Part shown: piece by piece, positions 19,455 to 28,338 of the stretch
Layout: the number at the start of each line of letters is the position of its first letter
How positions within the stretch are numbered: position 1 is the stretch's first letter
From: Scenedesmus sp. ARA3
Lineage: Eukaryota > Chlorophyta > Chlorophyceae > Sphaeropleales > Scenedesmaceae
Length of the DNA stretch: 29,458 bases
Direction of reading: 5' to 3'
Assembly: GCA_004335835.1 (NCBI GenBank)
Contig: RWJK01000819.1
Coordinates: 1-29,458 of the forward strand
Made by a program: the position numbers and the translations under genes
Notes under the pieces: generated by a model
The model's database searches: none
Seen by the model: the letters and a program-made list of their open reading frames with translations, nothing else
Told to the model about the DNA's origin: nothing

Positions 19455-22400
19455 TGCGTATTGAGGCTACCATCTGCAGGGTCTTGCAGAAAACTGGAAG
19501 CAGAGCAGCAACAGGGCAGGGCTTGCTGAACAGCTCAGCTGCAGCTGCTGTGTGCTGGCAGCTGGGAGCCTCCTGCGGTGGCGGCTTTGGCGTCTGGCTG
19601 CTGCTGTTGGAGGACAGCAGATCGAACACAACAACAGCAGCCAGAATGATGTGCAGCATTCATAGCATAGGTAGCATCGCGTTGGCATGCCAGGTGCGCT
19701 TGCGAGGTGGCACAGCTGACCTGATGTCGCTGCTGCTCCTGCTGTCGCTACTGTTTGCTGCTGCAGAACATCTCTGTCAACGCCTTCTTCCTGTCGCCAG
19801 AGTTTGGAGTGCACCCTGACGTGTTCAAGGTGAGCGTCGCGCTGCAGCACACAGACTGCAGCAGGCACAGCAGCAGAGTCTGGATGCGACACAGCAGCTG
19901 CAATGCATCACGCGTGATGAAAAGATGGACAGTCTAGCATGAAAGATGCATCACGCATGAGGCGCAGCAGCTGCAACACAACCTGTATGTGAGTAGCACG
20001 GCGTGTCCAGATGCTTTACAGAAGCATGCCCAACCATCAATTGGGTGTGTGTTCACACTGCCTGCAGCTGGTCACCTGGATGGCGGTCATGAGTGGCAGC
20101 ATGGGCCTGCTCACGTTCACCACTCCTCAATGTGTTTGCCACCAAACTATACTTACCACCGCCCCTGCTGCTGTGTGTTTGCACTGCCTGCAGCTCGTGA
20201 CCTGGATGGCAGTCATGGGCAGCTCTTAGGCCTGCACACCTTCATACCTTTATGTTTGACTTTTTGTTAATGTCACTTGACTCACACCCTTCCCCGCTGC
20301 TGTACTTTGTTGCTTTGTGCAGCTGGTCACCTGGATGGCCGTCATGGGTGGCAGCATGGGCCTGCTCACCAAGCTGCCGTGGCAAGTGTTTGCCTCATTA
20401 CTCTACTTCTAACCTCCCCTGCTGCTGCATGTTTGCCCTGCCTGCAGCTGGTCACCTGGATGGCTGTCGCGGGTGGCAGCATGGGCCTGCTCACTTTTTT
20501 CGAATCCCCATGATTGGAACAACTCATATCCTTCCCTGTTGCTGTATTGTGCTTTTGCAGCTGGTGACCTGGATGGCTGTCGCGGGTGGCAGCATGGGCC
20601 TGATCACCAAGCTGCCGTGGCCGGTGTGGCTGGGCGCATCCCCGACACTGCTGGACCCCATCTCAAAGATCCTGCCAGACATCCACAGCCTCACCAAAGC
20701 AGGTGCGCGCTAAAGGTTTTGGAATTGGAATTAGTTGTACTTCTGCTGCTGCTGCTGCTGCTATTGTTGCTGCTGGACCCCATAGCAGAGATTCCGCCAG
20801 ACATTCGCAGCCTCACCACAGCAGGTGCGCGCTGGGTTGCGTGTGTGATGGGGTGTCACTTGTACCTTCTGCTGCGGCGGCAGCGGCTGCTGCTGGACCC
20901 CACCGCAGAGATTCTGCTGAACAGAGGGGTCTCCCTCTAAAAGGGTCTCCCTCGTGCGTCTTTGTGTTTGCTGCCCTGACCGACGATGTTGCGCTGCTGC
21001 TATCATCTGCAGGCACGCCCGAGTCGTGCATGTTTGAGAACATGTGCGCGCCCCAGGTGTGTACTTTCTCCACGCCCAACCACCTGGCCTGGAGCGTGCC
21101 GGTGATGCCACCCAGCTACTTTCTGCCCAACAGCTTCCTGTGAGTTTTGTTGGTAGCAGCAGCAGCAACAGCAGCAGCAGCATTATTAGCGGCAGTAACA
21201 TTGGCAGCAGGCTGTGTGGCCAGCTACTTCGTCCTGGCTGTTTTGTCCTCAAGAGCTTCCTGCCCAACAGCTTCCTGTGAGTGTTGTTGGAATCAGCAGC
21301 AGTATGAGGCAGTTGTAGGAGTGCCTGGCTGCTGTGTGTCAAACAGCTTCCTGTGAGTGTGTTGTTGAGCAGCAGCAGCGGCAGCGTCTCTTGCAGCAAT
21401 ATAGGGCAGCAGTATTAAGCAGCAGACTGGTTGCCTAGCTGCTTCCTGGGAGTGGCAGCAACAGCAGCTGCGGCAGCGGAGTCACATGCAGCAGCACAGC
21501 TACATGTGCACGTGCGCCACATGCACCAAACTCTGGCCTGACTGTGCCACCAATGCTGCCACACACACACCCTGCACGCACTTTTTCTTCTTCTTTGCGC
21601 CCACGCTGATCATGCTGAAAAACCTGCTACACTCTACACAACATAGCCCAAACCTTGCCTAACCCGTGCCTCGCTTGTCCCTGTAACCTCTCCCTGCAGG
21701 CACTTTTTCTTCTTCTTCGCGCCCACGCTGATCATGGCCAACAACCTGCTACACCTCACACAATATGCACCAAACCTGGCTTGACCACACCTTTCTTGTC
21801 CCTGTAACCTCTCCCCGCAGGCACTTTTTCTTCTTCTTCGCGCCCACGCTGATCATGGCCAACAACCTGCTACACCTCACACAATATGCACCAAACCTGG
21901 CTTGACCACACCTTTCTTGTCCCTGTAACCTCTCCCCGCAGGCACTTTTTCTTCTTCTTTGCCCCAACGTTGATCATGGCCAACAACCTGGCGCGCGTTA
22001 TCATGGGCATGGCCTTCTTCACGGGCCCAGTGTTCACCATGGCGCTGGCGGCACGCCACATGGACACCTACAAGTTCGAGTGGTGTGAATAGAACACAGG
22101 GGATGGTGTTTGGGTTAAGTTGGCGTGGCTTAATTCCTGTCTTTGGAGTGACTTTCGTTGACCTGTGCCTGGCAAATTTCATTATCTGCTGGTGTGTCTT
22201 CCAGCTGTATCGGATGCTGCAGTGTGCCATCATGGGCATGGCATTCTTCACGGGCCCAGTGTTCACCATGGCGCTGGCAGCCCGCCACATGGACACCTAC
22301 AAGTTCGAGTGGTGGGTAGCTTGACACAAGCATGGACAGCTGGCAATCTAGCATCTTGGTGTGGCGTGTGTCGGTGGCATTCAGCATGTTTTCTGCCGCA

Positions 22401-23006
22401 CCATCCTGGGCACATGTCGTGGCTGTGTCTGGTAGTAGAGCTGTGTGCGGGTGTGTGTTGTAGCTGCATTCAGATGCAGCGCGTGCCATCATTATCATTA
22501 TCATTATCATGGGCATGGCCTTCATCACAGGGCCCGTGTTCACCATGGCGCTGCGGCACGCCACATGGACACCTACAAGTTCGAGTGGTGCGTAACAAGC
22601 GCTATCGCGCTGTCCCTGGCACTATCAACACGAACCCCAGAGTTGGCATGCCGTCAAACTGGCTGAACTAGCTGTGCTTCTCTCTTTCTGCCTCCGTGCA
22701 GGCCCGCGACCTGGTGCCACATGTCAGTGGCGCACTGTGGACCATCTGCCAGCTGGAGCACAACTGAACTCTGCTGCGCTGTTGGGTATCATTTTATGCA
22801 GGCCCGCGACCTGGTGCTACATGTCTGTTGCACAATGTGCCATCGCGCTGTCCCTCGAGCTGTGGACAATCTACAAGCTGGAGCCCCGCAGCAGCCTGCG
22901 CACCACGCTGCTCAGCGGCAGCAGCACCCCAAGCACGGCACTGCCTGCAACAAACGGCAAGACAAATGGCAGGGCCAATGGCAAGGCAAACGGCAAGGCG
23001 CTGTGA
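18477..23006 (+). CDS. Polytopic membrane protein, DUF5765-like
   Basis: Eight exons: 18477-18519, 18759-18856, 19335-19415, 19767-19829, 20561-20702, 21013-21139, 21942-22082, 22802-23006 (stop TGA). Phases agree at all seven junctions; exactly 300 codons including the stop. The product starts MCFTQPASAFFAVM and contains FGLMEVIQF, SYFWIDQCDSPINKLLTMLA, YTHVMYQ, LVTWMAVAGGSMGL, the Cys-rich loop ESCMFENMCAPQVCTF, HLAWSVPVMPP, HFFFFFAPTLIMANNLAR, MGMAFFTGPVFTMAL, and a last helix VAQCAIALSLELWTIYKLEP. I count about seven hydrophobic helices. The MC(F/W) start, E(V/F)IQF and IDQC motifs and the C..CG-type loop match a conserved eukaryotic family of unknown function (recalled as DUF5765; not verified). 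The C-terminal tail is repetitive (TNGKTNGRANGKANGKAL). Six exon edges and the C-terminus are tandemly copied into adjacent introns or the 3'UTR, so several introns offer alternative splice sites that would give truncated proteins. No plus-strand TGTAA is apparent in the following ~1.8 kb. Confidence 0.8.
19918..19950 (+). repeat. 33-bp dispersed element, copy 3, with flanking direct repeat
   Basis: TGAAAAG + core GATGGACAGTCTAGCATGAA + AGATGCA, 88 bases inside intron 4 of the DUF5765-like gene. The sequence ATGCATCACGC occurs just before it (19903-19913) and again overlapping its end (19946-19956), like a target-site duplication. Confidence 0.85.
20068..20505 (+). repeat. Four decoy copies of the exon 5 acceptor edge (DUF5765-like gene)
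   Basis: Copies of CTGCAG/TGCAG plus the first ~55 bases of exon 5 (CTGGTCACCTGGATGGC... GGCAGCATGGGCCTGCTCAC) start at 20068, 20194, 20323 and 20448; the full exon begins at 20561. Spacing is 126, 129, 125 and 113 bases. The copy at 20323 extends furthest (through CTGCCGTGGCAAG) and the one at 20194 is the most decayed. Each keeps a plausible acceptor, but reading on meets a stop codon. Confidence 0.9.
20770..20927 (+). repeat. Two copies of the exon 5 donor edge
   Basis: The end of exon 5 (20648-20710, CTGCTGGACCCCATCTCAAA ... AAAGCAGGTGCGCGC) recurs at 20770-20833 with its GTGCGCGC donor intact and, shortened, at 20890-20927 where the donor is lost. Both are downstream of the true exon, separated by CTG runs. 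Confidence 0.88.
21251..21455 (+). repeat. Three copies of the exon 6 donor edge
   Basis: CTGCCCAACAGCTTCCTGTG at the end of exon 6 (21123-21142) recurs at 21259-21278 (perfect), then as CAAACAGCTTCCTGTGAGTG at 21340-21359 and as GCTGCTTCCTGGGAGTGG at about 21438-21455, where GT has become GG. The copies become more degenerate with distance from the exon. Confidence 0.85.
21578..21941 (+). repeat. Three decoy copies of the exon 7 acceptor edge
   Basis: Units beginning GCACTTTTTCTTCTTCTT start at 21578, 21700 and 21821; the true exon starts at 21942 (periods 122, 121, 121). The units at 21700-21820 and 21821-21941 are identical over all 121 bases. The first unit has lost the acceptor (CCTGCAC instead of CCTGCAG). 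Each unit contains CTGTAACCTCTCC just before its 3' acceptor, so a TGTAA lies in every polypyrimidine region. Inclusion of a unit would append LLHLTQYAPNLA and a stop. Confidence 0.92.
22229..22593 (+). repeat. Two copies of the exon 7 donor edge
   Basis: The last ~83 bases of exon 7 with the donor (22000-22084, ATCATGGGCATGGCCTTCTT ... TTCGAGTGGTG) recur at 22229-22313 and 22506-22589. The second copy is preceded by an ATC/ATT microsatellite and has a 2-base deletion that breaks the reading frame. Both are downstream of the true exon. Confidence 0.9.
22702..22767 (+). repeat. Decoy copy of the exon 8 acceptor edge
   Basis: CCGTGCAG followed by GCCCGCGACCTGGTGCCACA copies the start of exon 8, exactly 100 bases before the real one at 22802 (TTATGCAG). 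The copy then skips the segment coding CAIALSLEL and rejoins CTGTGGACCATCTGCCAGCT, so it is an internally deleted duplicate. Confidence 0.88.
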
Positions 23007-23017
23007 GCGAGGGCGTG

Positions 23018-23270
23018 CACCACGCTGCTCAGCAGCAGCAGCAGCAGCAGCACCCCCAGCACGGCACTGGAGGGCGTGCCGGCGGCTAACAGCACGGCCA
23101 GGGCAAATGGCAGGACCAACGGCAAGGCGCTGTGAGCGAGTTTGTGCACCACGCTGCTCAGCAGCAGCAGCGGCAGCAGCAGCACGCCCAGCACGGCACT
23201 GGAGGGCGTGCCGGCGGCTAACGGCAAGGCCAGGGCAGACGGCAGGACCAGCGGCAAGGCGCAATGAGCG
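23018..23270 (+). repeat. Two extra copies of the C-terminal coding region in the 3'UTR
   Basis: The terminal coding stretch from CACCACGCTGCTCAGC (22901) to GGCGCTGTGAGCGAG recurs from 23018 and from 23147 (periods 117 and 129). Both contain CAGCAGCAG runs, CCCAGCACGGCACTGG and the NGK-type codons. The last ends GCGCAATGAGCG. Both follow the stop codon at 23006. Confidence 0.9.
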
Positions 23271-24855
23271 TGCGTGCGTTTGCACGGTGCCTCAATTGAG
23301 GCGCCGCTGAGTCCACAGCAGTGGCATGATGGTGTGCTGGCTGATAGAACGACAGCGGTTGCGCTGTTAAAGGGGGGTGTTAGGATGCGCTGCGCTTGTG
23401 TGTGGTGGCAAGCTGTAGGGTGCCACGGGCCAGCCGCAGCAGCCAGTTGAAAGGCAGCAGGCTGCTGGCCCGAAGTTGCCAATGTTGCGTACGGTGTGCT
23501 GAGCAGAGCTAGGCCTGCAATGACGGCCGCAGGCCTCTAGGTTGTGTTGTGTGTTGTGATTGGGCAGGGGCACTGCAGAGTTGCGGTTGCAGGAGCACGA
23601 GTTTGTGCTTTCAATGTTGCTGTTGTGACCAAAAGGCCACAGGCCAGCCAACTGATGCGGTTGGTATTGCGAAGAGCGCTGTGTGAATATTCTGAGGCTT
23701 GGAACTCTGGCGTCGAAAGGCGTGCTTGGTTGAATCGGGGGCAGCCTGAACAATTTTGGCACACAGGGTGTGAACTGAAAGTACAGTGCAGTGTATGCTG
23801 CTGCGGCTCTCGGGCCTTGACGCTGCGCAGTGACAGCTTCAAGCTGCAGCGTATGTGGCCATTGCAGCCTTGCAGGTTTCCGTTCTCAGTTTTGTGCCTG
23901 CTGGCTTGCTTGTGTTTGACACAAGGTGTCTGTCCGATGTTTGGGAGGTGACTGCTGAGCCATTTGCCTGCTCGCTACGACAGCGCTTTCGGGCACGCTA
24001 GCGTGTATGCCGAATTGGCAGCTGCTGGGAGTTTTGTGCACTCCACTGGTCACTGCCCTCTGTCAGTTGTATATTTCCTGCACAACTAAGCAGCGGGCAA
24101 CCCTTGCGGGGCCAGCACAGGTGACTGACCAGATACTTGAGACCATGCAGGGGTACAGCAACTATTATGCGATCACCACGCATGCAGGCAGGATGTAGCT
24201 GTTTCATGCCATGGATTTGCTGGTGAATGTATGAAGTCTGATGGCATTATGGTGCGGCTGACCTACAATGATAGCACGTCTGCTGCATCTCTGGTGCAAG
24301 ACCTTCATATGTGCTTGACAGGTTGACCAGCATCTTGCAGATTTGTGCTGCAGCCTTGACCCAGCTTGGCTGGGCATGATTTGTGCTGATAAAGTAAACA
24401 GATTTTATGACAGATGCGGCTTGACTGTTCACGCCTCACCTGGGTGGTAGAGCCAGTACTGGCGCTATGCACAAAGACGGTCACTGCGCATGCCCATGCT
24501 GAGCAGAGCTGGATGTTGTTACTATCTGTTGGTGACGCACGTGCCTGCACTTGCTTAGGAGCTGAGCAGTTGTCAAGGAAGAAGGCGGAGCGTTAACTCA
24601 TGGTGCTGTTCGGTGCCCAGATAAGTTTGGGGCCCTGGGTTGCAGCCTGGCAATTGCCTGCACTGCAATTAGGCTAGCAGCTTCGCCAGCAGTGTCTGCA
24701 GTTGCAGCCTAACAGCCAGCTTTGGGACGTTTCTGTTTGGTCTGCTTCATTGATAACTTAACCTTCCGAGCTGGTGTTTCAAAGTGTGTTTTCCACGCTT
24801 GTAGTTCAATTCACTTGCTCCCGGACGAGCAGCACCAACGGGCATGACAAGAGTT
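23271..24855. other. Convergent intergenic region / 3'UTRs
   Basis: Between the DUF5765-like gene (+) and the large minus-strand gene. No convincing gene. On the minus strand near 24700-24810 there is a Lys-rich frame (...ETPARKVKLSMKQTKQKR..., stop TAG near 24710) that could be an alternative last exon of the minus-strand gene, but the phase does not fit the best donor. Confidence 0.35.
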
Positions 24856-27800
24856 TCAGAACAGGCTGGCTGCTGCGGAGCCGCTCACCCGCCTCCTGCC
24901 TGCTGGCAGCTGCCTGCGCTGCCGCCACCCGCCCACAGCCGCTGCGGGCTGCCGAGAAGCAGCAGTGCCACTGGCAGGGCCTGCTGCCCCAGCTGCCAGC
25001 TGCACTGGCTCTGCATCAGGGATATCTGCCGCCCCTTCAAGCTGCAGTGGCACTGCTGCGCCCATGCCTGGCATCACGCCGCTGCTGCCGTACACGCCAG
25101 GCACTACACCGCAGCCATCAACATCTGCAGGTGACTCCGCCGTACGCTCCAGCTGGCACTTAGACTCAGCTCCTGGCTGCTCAGGCTGCCCTGCAGCTTC
25201 CTGAGCAAACATCCCTCTGCAGCCCTCTGATTGGCCCGCCCACCAGCCATCTGCCTGCTGCTGCTCAACACGCTGCTGCTGCTCCTTGCAATCTTCTGCA
25301 GAGAATCTCACACGCCCCTGCTCTGCTTCAATGTCGTGCTGCTGCTCCTCATGCAGCTCTTCGAGCACTGCTACACGCCTGCCACGCTTCTTTCTGCCAC
25401 CTCCGGCAGCCCACAGCGCTGCTGCAGGGGGTGCCAGCACCGCTGATGGCTCCTGCTGCTGCTGCTGCTCCTGCTGCTGCGCTTGCTGTGAGGGCCGTAC
25501 TCCAGTGGTTAGGTGAATGCTTTGCTCACTCACTTGCAGGTCTTGCACATCCTCTGTGCCAGCTGTGCTGCTGCGCAGCTGCCATTGGCACTGCTGCTGC
25601 TGCTGCCGCTGTGTGCTGCCATCATTCTCCTCAGTGTCAGTGCCCAACCCTCCAGTGCCGTCCCCAGCAGCAGCAGCCAGCGCTGCGGCAGCATCCGCTG
25701 CTGCGCTTGCCCTGTTGCCGCTGCTTTTGCTGAAGCCCTTGTACTGCTGATGCAGCTGCTTCTGCAGCCTGCAGCTGCCCACTGCAGCCTTTGATGCCAG
25801 GGCACTGCTGGCAGCTTCCTGCAGCTTGTCGAGCAGCACATCTTGCAGCTGGCCTGACTCGCAGCACAGCAGCTGGCAGGCCTGCAGGTGCAGCTGCGGG
25901 TTCGCGACACGCCTGCAAGAACGCCCCGCAACACAAGCAGCGGCAGCAGCAAAGTGTTCCATCTTGTGCATGGTAAACTAGTTGGCTCAAGAAGTCTGCA
26001 GGGACACGAAGTAATTGACGCAGGAGGGCAGCGACTTTGTGATAGCTGTAGTGCTGACTGCTGCTGATGCGGCACACTGCCTTGCAGGAACGGCCACATG
26101 CAGCTGGCAAAATCGGCTAGGCATGCAGAAGTTTGCAGATATTTGCAGGCCGTAGCATGCAGATTAACTCACGTGAGGATGCTTGCCAGGCAGAGGGAGA
26201 TGGGTGGCAGGCAGCCAGTCACACAGGCCTCCAGCTTGCCCTGCAGGACAGCAGCCGTATCCAGGCAGGCACAGCATTACATATGCAATTGTCTAGCTGT
26301 GCAGCATGTGGCACCTAGACAGCAGAAAACCAACAGCCCTTCCACCATAGCGCGTATACGCAATGCCGCACAAGGCTCGAAGCAGTGAAGGCTGGTACAC
26401 ACATCAAGCAGCACTACATCAGGCGCTGCTGTTGCTCACGCACTTGGAAGTAGCCGGCTGGTAGCCTGGCCTTCAGAGCCAGCAGAGCATCTTCCAACGC
26501 GCCAGTGAACAGCAGCATCTCTCGCTTGCAGGACAGTGCCGGCGGCGCTTGCGGGGCACTGGTGCCGCCGCGCTGCCGCTTGCTGGTGGTGTTTGCATCT
26601 GACGCTGTGGTGGGAGCAGCTGCATCTGATGCTGCTGCTGCGTCATCTGCGGTAAGGTCAGATGTTACCGGTCAGGTGAGTGTGGCAGCCAGGGGTGTTT
26701 GCTAAATTAAAATCCTTGTGTATGCATGAATAAGCAACTGCGCTGAGCAGCAGCTGTTGAGCGCATGCCTAGCACGAGGCTGACCAGCTCTCATTGCATC
26801 TGCAGCAGAACCCTCCTGCAAGGGAACATGACCTACCTGTAGTGCTGCTGCTCACGCTGCTGATGCTGTTGGTGCTGCACACCAGCAGGGTGAGAGGCAC
26901 CACCACAGCATGCGGCAGCACACCCAGCGTCAGGATGCCTGCAGCGCAATACCAGCACAGCAGCAGCAGCAGCCATAGTACGCAGGTGACGTAAGACAGC
27001 GGTTCAGAGCGGGATTAAGTGTCTTGCTGATCAAGGTGCTGCTGTCCTGCGAGCATTGGAGTGCGGCAGTAAGCACTGAGCTGCTAACAGTCGCACCAAT
27101 CCGGTGCTGCGGTGGCTGCAGGTATTCAGCTCGCCGGCTGCCATGCGTGCTTCTGACTGTGTGCTGATGTCTCCATAGCACACCTGTGGTGTCATTGCTG
27201 CTGCTGCATGAGGTGAAATCTGTAAAGCTCAGACCAAACTCCTGCCACTTGACTGCAATATGGCAGCAACAGCAACAGCAGCAGCAAAGACAGCAGCACA
27301 GACAGCAGCAACAACACCCCCCCTCATCAGCAACTTCAGCTGGTGTTGCAGGTGCAGCAACTAGATTCATGGGCTCCTACTGATGAGCGCATCCTGCAAA
27401 AGTAGCAGTTGTACCACCAGCAGCATCCCAGCAGGTAACCGCTGCACATCAAAGTTCTGCAAACTACAGGTAGTCGCTAGCCAGCACCTGCTCACCCTTT
27501 GACAGTGCTTTGACCAAGCCAGGCGATGCAGCAGCAGGGCAGCAGTCCTGCAGGACAAGCACCCTGCACACCACCTCCATGCAGGCAAGCCCTCCGCCTG
27601 CCTCTGCTGCAGCAGCAGTTGGTAGGCCCTCAGGCACAAGGCAGCTGGTGGCGACCCAGCTGTTGCTGCCCTTCTTGGCAGTGCTGCTGCGTAGCACCTG
27701 GCTTCCTGCAAGCACTGGGGGTCCTCCGCTTGCTGCTGCTGCTGCATCTGTGTCTGCAGGCACGCCTGCTGCTGCAGCATCTGCAGAGCCTGCTGCTGCA

Positions 27801-28338
27801 TGCAGGTCCGTTCCTGCCAGGTCTCCTGCAAGCTGTCCTGCAAAGTGAATGCCTGCAAGAGGGCTACCCAGCGCTGCTGCTGCATCATTGTAGCTAAAGC
27901 TTCCACCAGGCATGTTGTCGAAGCTGTATGGTGCAGCTGCAGGGAAGCTGCAGCCTGCTGAAGGTGGGTGCTGTTGGCTGGCTGGCACTGATGGGCTGCT
28001 AGGCAGCATGTGCTGCTGCTGTAAATGGGTAGGTGCGGAGGCATCTGCAGCATGCATGCGCGTGTTACTTTTGAGCCAGCTGTGGTGATACAAATGGCTG
28101 TACAGCACACATGTCGTGAGCCATATCCTGCAAGCAATACTGCTGCCGCCACATGCTCACCCTCAGCTGTTACAGCCAGCGCTTGTTTGACCGCCTGCTG
28201 CACAAATGTTGGGATGGTGTCTGGCACCCAGGTCACAGCATCACTGTGCTGTTGTGCCTCTTGCAGCTGGCTTGCCATGAGCTGCAGCTGCTGCAGATGC
28301 AGCGGCTCTGACGACTCAGCAAGGGCATCTTTGGGCAT
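24856..28338 (-). CDS. Large low-complexity protein, function unknown (six exons)
   Basis: Minus-strand exons: 28338-28161, 28044-27496, 27252-27184, 26646-26440, 26076-25979, 25881-24856 (stop TGA). The first four donors/acceptors are strong (GTGAGC, GTGAGC, GTGTGC, GTGAGC; CTGCAG, TTGCAG, CCGCAG, GGCAG) and all five junction phases fit, giving about 708 residues. Ordered helical parts alternate with Ala/Gln-rich linkers: VTWVPDTIPTFVQQAVKQAL in exon 1; LACMEVVCRVLVLQDCC into KALSKVKWQEFGLSFTDF across exons 2-3; KREMLLFTGALEDALLALKA and RLPAGYFQV in exon 4; YHKVAALLRQLLRVPADFLS in exon 5; ACQLLCCESGQLQDVLLDKL in exon 6. The C-terminal half has QQQ runs, a basic patch RKKRGRR and GRVRFSAED, an RVxF-type protein phosphatase 1 docking motif. 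Composition suggests a nuclear scaffold or regulator. The last donor (GTTTAC) is weak, and an alternative donor GTGAGC near 24870 could replace the final residues. I do not recognise the family. Confidence 0.6.

Noticed and set aside
20761..21399. 212-residue minus-strand open frame across the exon 5/6 region
   Set aside because: It is antisense to the exon-edge repeats, and the repeated pieces explain its internal repetition.
21578..22082. Exon 7 repeats as mutually exclusive alternative exons
   Set aside because: Only the last unit continues into a full exon with a donor; the others read to a stop, so they are partial edges rather than complete exons.
27367..28338. Single 323-residue minus-strand open frame as one uninterrupted protein
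   Set aside because: Strong donor GTGAGC at 28160 and acceptor at 28045, plus better-looking sequence in another frame downstream, favour a spliced model.
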